Source: Promethearchaeota archaeon (GTDB lineage Archaea; Asgardarchaeota; Lokiarchaeia; Sigynarchaeales; SOKP01). Taken from it: 28,056 bases of DNA. Of this stretch, positions 25,281 through 28,056 are shown in pieces. The position numbers and the translations under genes were made by a program. Location: the NCBI GenBank assembly GCA_019058515.1, contig JAHPYY010000058.1, positions 1 through 28,056 of the forward strand, written 5' to 3'. The notes below the pieces were generated by a model. It made no database searches. It saw only the letters and a program-made list of their open reading frames with translations, and was not told where the DNA came from. Each line of letters opens with the position of its first letter. The stretch's first letter is position 1.

Positions 25281-25471
25281 TTTGAAATTCAAGATTTAGA
25301 CTCATTTGTTTTTAAAGAGCTTTTTAATTATAAAAAATTCAAAATTAGACTTTACAATTAAATTACATAAATATCTTTTCTTGATGTGTCATAAAATTAA
25401 ACCTTAAAAGAGGTTAAGCTTTAATTGAATTAGATAACTTAATTTAAGAAATATCTAAAAATATAGGAGCG

Positions 25472-25480
25472 ATGTCTTAA
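25472..25480 (+). other. Two-codon leader frame before cooC
   Basis: AGGAG (25465-25469) is followed by ATG-TCT-TAA, then one base, then the ATG of the next gene at 25482. The same ATGTCTTAA sits before the dehydratase at 13088-13096. A start-stop frame could tune re-initiation, or the AGGAG may simply serve the gene with a long spacing. Confidence 0.25.
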
Positions 25481-25481
25481 A

Positions 25482-26264
25482 ATGCGGAAAATCATATCAT
25501 TCTCAGGGAAAGGAGGAGTTGGAAAATCGAGTCTTTTGGTATTAATGCTTAAATATTTACTCGAAAATAAGAAGGGTTTGGATATTTTGGTTATTGATGC
25601 TGATCCAGATGCAAATATAGGGGATATTATTGGTCAAAGTATTAGCTTCAAGCAAACAGTGGGAGGTAAAATGACATTATTGCAACAAAAAATCCAAAAA
25701 CGTCAATTGCCGCTAGATGTCCCAAAAAATCAAATTATCGAATCTGAAGTGTTTGAAGCTTTAATCGAAACGGATGAATTTGATCTGCTTGAAATGGGAC
25801 GTAGCGAAGGTAGTGGTTGTTACTGTAGCGTAAATAACACTTTGAAGCGTGTTATAGATGTATTAGCAAAGAATTACAATGTAATTCTTATTGATGCTCC
25901 TGCAGGTTTAGAGTATTTCGCTCGCAAAACGGGACAGAACGTTACGGATTTAATTATAGTTTCAGACGCAAGCAAAATGGGAATGCATACAATGGAACGG
26001 ATAATAGAAGTGAGTAATGAAGTAAATTTAAAATTTGAAAACATATTTGTATTAGGAAACAAATTCCCCTTAAGTATGGCAGATCTACTTAAAGAAAGAG
26101 TAGAAAGTATAAAAGACAACAATGTAAAATTCCTAGGCATACTACCTTATGATGAAAAAATAAGTGAAATTAACCTAACAGGGGAAAATTTACTAAATTT
26201 AGAATCTAATAATATTTTATACCAAGAAGTAAAAAGTTTGTATAATAAAATAATTCCCAATTAA
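25482..26264 (+). CDS. cooC: CooC-type Ni-insertion ATPase for CO dehydrogenase
   Basis: A 260-residue MinD/ParA-family ATPase. The deviant Walker A is S-G-K-G-G-V-G-K-S at 8-16 with signature Lys10, D-A-D-P-D-A-N at 39-45, and Walker B-like I-L-I-D-A-P-A-G near 134-141. The motif G-R-S-E-G-S-G-C-Y-C at 106-115 is the Cys-x-Cys nickel-binding element of CooC, the ATP-driven maturation factor that loads nickel into the C-cluster of carbon monoxide dehydrogenase. This implies a CODH/ACS elsewhere in the genome, consistent with a Wood-Ljungdahl pathway. It is a single gene here, converging with uS2, 12 bp apart. Close NifH- and MinD-type relatives lack C-x-C at this place, so the call is firm. 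Confidence 0.9.
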   Translation: MRKIISFSGKGGVGKSSLLVLMLKYLLENKKGLDILVIDADPDANIGDIIGQSISFKQTVGGKMTLLQQKIQKRQLPLDVPKNQIIESEVFEALIETDEFDLLEMGRSEGSGCYCSVNNTLKRVIDVLAKNYNVILIDAPAGLEYFARKTGQNVTDLIIVSDASKMGMHTMERIIEVSNEVNLKFENIFVLGNKFPLSMADLLKERVESIKDNNVKFLGILPYDEKISEINLTGENLLNLESNNILYQEVKSLYNKIIPN

Positions 26265-26276
26265 TTTTAAAAATTA

Positions 26277-27083
26277 TTATCGTTCTTGTTGATAGACGGG
26301 AACTATTTTCGAGGTAAACTCGTCCAAAGTGTAGCTAAATTCGTCTTCACTTGAGATTTTTCCTAATTCGAGCAAGATTTCTCGAGCTAAGAGCCAAAAA
26401 GCTAGTCCTAAGGCTTTCTTACCACGATTATTGGCAGGGATAGCTAAATCAATGCCTTTAAGAACATCATCAGTATCAAAGAGCGCAACAACAGGTACCC
26501 GTGCGAGTTGAGCTTCGCGTAATATCACCTTGTCTGCGTGGGGATCAACTATAACCACTACGGAAGCGTCTTTAATATATGTGTCAATAATTGGGTTAGT
26601 AAGGGAACCAGGTATAAACCGCGTCGTAATTGCTCTACATCCTAATACTTCGCAAAACTTTTTGACAGGTTCTTTTCCATATCGCCTTACTGAACTTACG
26701 ATAACTTTGTCGCTCCCTTCTTCTATAAATTTACTAAGGAACTTTGCTGCGATTGATAAGCGTTCGTCAGTTTTTGTGAGATCGATAACATACAAACCGT
26801 AATTCGTCTGCCTATATATAAACCTTCTCGCATCTCCAGATAACAGTTTAGTTCCAATATGAATTCCGCAACTTAGAAATAATTGTTTCCTTTCTTCGTC
26901 TTTATCTACTATTTCTTCCGATACTTCGACATCCTCAATGGATTCTGTGTCAATAAGTTCTAATTCTTCTTCGATATCGAGATCATCTTCGAAATCCTCC
27001 TCAAAGTCTATAAGTAAGTCTTCTACTTCCTTTTTATCTTCGGTTTCTTTAGACTCCACTGTTTTCTTTTTCCTTTTAGCCAA
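26277..27083 (-). CDS. rps2: Ribosomal protein uS2, archaeal type
   Basis: Small-subunit ribosomal protein S2. The core at about 70-255 has the expected H-I-G-T-K motif near 75, the I-D-P-H-A-D-type segment (V-D-P-H-A-D) and the N-R-G-K-K-A-L-G near the C-terminus. The first 65 residues form an extension: a basic start (A-K-R-K-K-K), then a stretch rich in Glu and Asp, seen in various lengths in archaeal S2 proteins. The start is TTG at 27083, as no ATG lies in frame before the stop at 27093-27095. In many archaea this gene sits with eno, rpoN and rpoK; here none of those is beside it within the window. Confidence 0.95.
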   Translation of the reverse strand: MAKRKKKTVESKETEDKKEVEDLLIDFEEDFEDDLDIEEELELIDTESIEDVEVSEEIVDKDEERKQLFLSCGIHIGTKLLSGDARRFIYRQTNYGLYVIDLTKTDERLSIAAKFLSKFIEEGSDKVIVSSVRRYGKEPVKKFCEVLGCRAITTRFIPGSLTNPIIDTYIKDASVVVIVDPHADKVILREAQLARVPVVALFDTDDVLKGIDLAIPANNRGKKALGLAFWLLAREILLELGKISSEDEFSYTLDEFTSKIVPVYQQER

Positions 27084-27259
27084 AATGTTTACCTAATATC
27101 AATTGAAAAGAATAGATACTTTGAATTAATATTTCATAATTTTAATATTTTATTAATGAATCTCTCTGGCTGTAATAAACGAAGAGCTAATATTATTAAG
27201 AATTTAAGTATTAATAATTACTAACATATTTACTCAATAATCATTATTAAATTAAGGGT

Positions 27260-27742
27260 ATGGCTCGATTAATAATAGGTTTTATTGTTGGAATTTTATT
27301 AAGCTTTATTAGTGTTTCACTTTTTGATATGTGGTCTACATTTGCCTTCGCAATTAGTTTTTTTCCATCAAATATCTTTAAGATGTTAAAAACTTTTGTT
27401 GGAGCTAATTTCGAGTTCGATATTATTGGATACTTCAGATCAGGATTATTTGATATTACTCTTCTTTTTGTGCCAGCACTTCTTGCTTGCTTGCTGGTAG
27501 GATTTGTAAGTGGGACAATCTCAAAAGGCTTAAGGGGGGGAGTAATTTCAAGCTTTCTTGTTATAATTATTGATATTCTGCTTTGGATTCTATTCAACAT
27601 CTTTTCTGGAGAAGATTTAATGGCGTTGTTTCAAGGAAATCAGCTAATAGTCACGATTGGAGGAATTTTAGGAGCTTTTGCAGGATCCCTCTTAGGTGGT
27701 GCACTTGGTGGCGTTGCTAGCGGCCCTCCAGCGGAGTTTTAA
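27260..27742 (+). CDS. Hypothetical four-helix membrane protein with Gly-rich last helix
   Basis: I do not recognise the family. The 160-residue protein has hydrophobic segments at about 3-25, 65-86, 94-116 and 128-153. The last one is rich in Gly and Ala with G-x3-G spacing (G-G-I-L-G-A-F-A-G-S-L-L-G-G-A-L-G-G), a pattern of tight helix packing, and the chain ends in P-P-A-E-F. The loop at 28-64 contains several Phe and a few charges. It lies between the divergent uS2 gene (176 bp away) and the HD-domain gene (117 bp downstream, same strand). The start ATG follows A-A-G-G-G-T. Confidence 0.65.
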   Translation: MARLIIGFIVGILLSFISVSLFDMWSTFAFAISFFPSNIFKMLKTFVGANFEFDIIGYFRSGLFDITLLFVPALLACLLVGFVSGTISKGLRGGVISSFLVIIIDILLWILFNIFSGEDLMALFQGNQLIVTIGGILGAFAGSLLGGALGGVASGPPAEF

Positions 27743-27859
27743 CTAAGAATTAGTTTAATTAATAGAATTATTATTCGATATGATGACAACCATACTTACA
27801 AGATTAACTATATAATCAAAAAGCTAAAAAAACCCCTTTTTTTTAACATACAACAAAAA

Positions 27860-28056
27860 ATGAACAAAAAGGAAAAGTTACCTACTAAGAAACAAGCTTT
27901 AGAATTGTTAAAAGACCTTGAGGTAAGTTATCCTGTGCGGCGCCATTCCGTTAAAGTAGCTGAGAAAGCCCTCGAAATAGCTTCTAAAATAACCAAAGCA
28001 GATATTGATTTGGATTTAGTGGAAATTGGAGGGTTACTACATGACATAGGTAGGGC
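27860..28056 (+). CDS. HD-domain protein, TIGR00295-like, 3' end outside window
   Basis: The first 65 codons of an HD-superfamily metal-dependent phosphohydrolase. His29 (V-R-R-H-S-V-K-V-A) and the H-D pair at 61-62 in G-G-L-L-H-D-I-G-R are the first metal ligands. The short Lys-rich N-terminus, P-V-R-R-H-S and the early HD match the small archaeal HDIG family (about 170-190 residues) of unknown substrate. The frame is still open at the last base. The ATG at 27860 follows a purine-rich A-C-A-A-A-A-A-A leader with no ribosome site. Confidence 0.8.
   Translation, partial: MNKKEKLPTKKQALELLKDLEVSYPVRRHSVKVAEKALEIASKITKADIDLDLVEIGGLLHDIGR

Noticed and set aside
1..28056. tRNA genes, CRISPR arrays and insertion sequences
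   Set aside because: No cloverleaf-like T-loop sequence, regular repeat-spacer series, transposase or terminal repeat was seen in the gaps, though this is a reading by eye.

Overview
The window is AT-rich DNA (low GC by eye) that reads as an archaeal chromosome, most likely an Asgard (Promethearchaeota, Lokiarchaeia-like) genome. The clearest archaeal markers are a ribosomal protein uS2 of archaeal type with an acidic N-terminal extension, a CooC-type Ni-insertion ATPase for CO dehydrogenase, an archaeal cysteine-rich DUF2769-like protein, a TIGR00295-like HD protein, TATA-like TTTAAATA boxes close to many start codons and T-rich 3' ends. The Asgard placement is inference from gene content, not from a phylogenetic marker analysis. 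No rRNA, tRNA, CRISPR array, transposase or integrase was seen.

Layout. 1-9 kb: the 3' part of an MFS sugar-type transporter, oligoendopeptidase F, a small Cys-rich protein, a GNAT acetyltransferase, a YdjM-like membrane protein, a URO-D/MtaA-like protein, a tandem ACT protein, a TetR regulator with a palindromic operator candidate, and a secreted C45-type Ntn hydrolase. 9-20 kb: a thiolase, two convergent paralogous Gfo/Idh/MocA oxidoreductases, an IlvD/EDD dehydratase, a receiver-domain protein, a membrane-embedded M28 peptidase, an orphan N6-adenine methyltransferase, and a ThDP enzyme with IolD-like features. 20-25 kb: a divergent pair made of an unknown four-TM protein and a membrane-anchored HerA/VirD4-like ATPase whose C-terminal zinc ribbon is split by a frameshift at an A10 tract, then a sulfatase-fold enzyme with Thr at the nucleophile position and a surface beta-helix protein. 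25-28 kb: CooC, uS2, a Gly-rich membrane protein and the 5' part of an HD-domain gene.

How the genes may work together. Most genes look like single transcription units, with frequent convergent pairs only 5-14 bp apart. The one plausible metabolic theme is polyol, cyclitol or sugar-acid breakdown: sugar transporter, two Gfo/Idh/MocA dehydrogenases, an IlvD/EDD dehydratase with a sugar-acid-like motif and an IolD-like ThDP enzyme. This is inference, since the genes do not form one operon.

Points most worth a second look are the A10 frameshift in the HerA-like ATPase, a CheY-like receiver domain with no canonical start codon, a methyltransferase whose conserved N-terminal motif lies upstream of any normal start, and the membrane insertion between metal ligands of the M28 peptidase.
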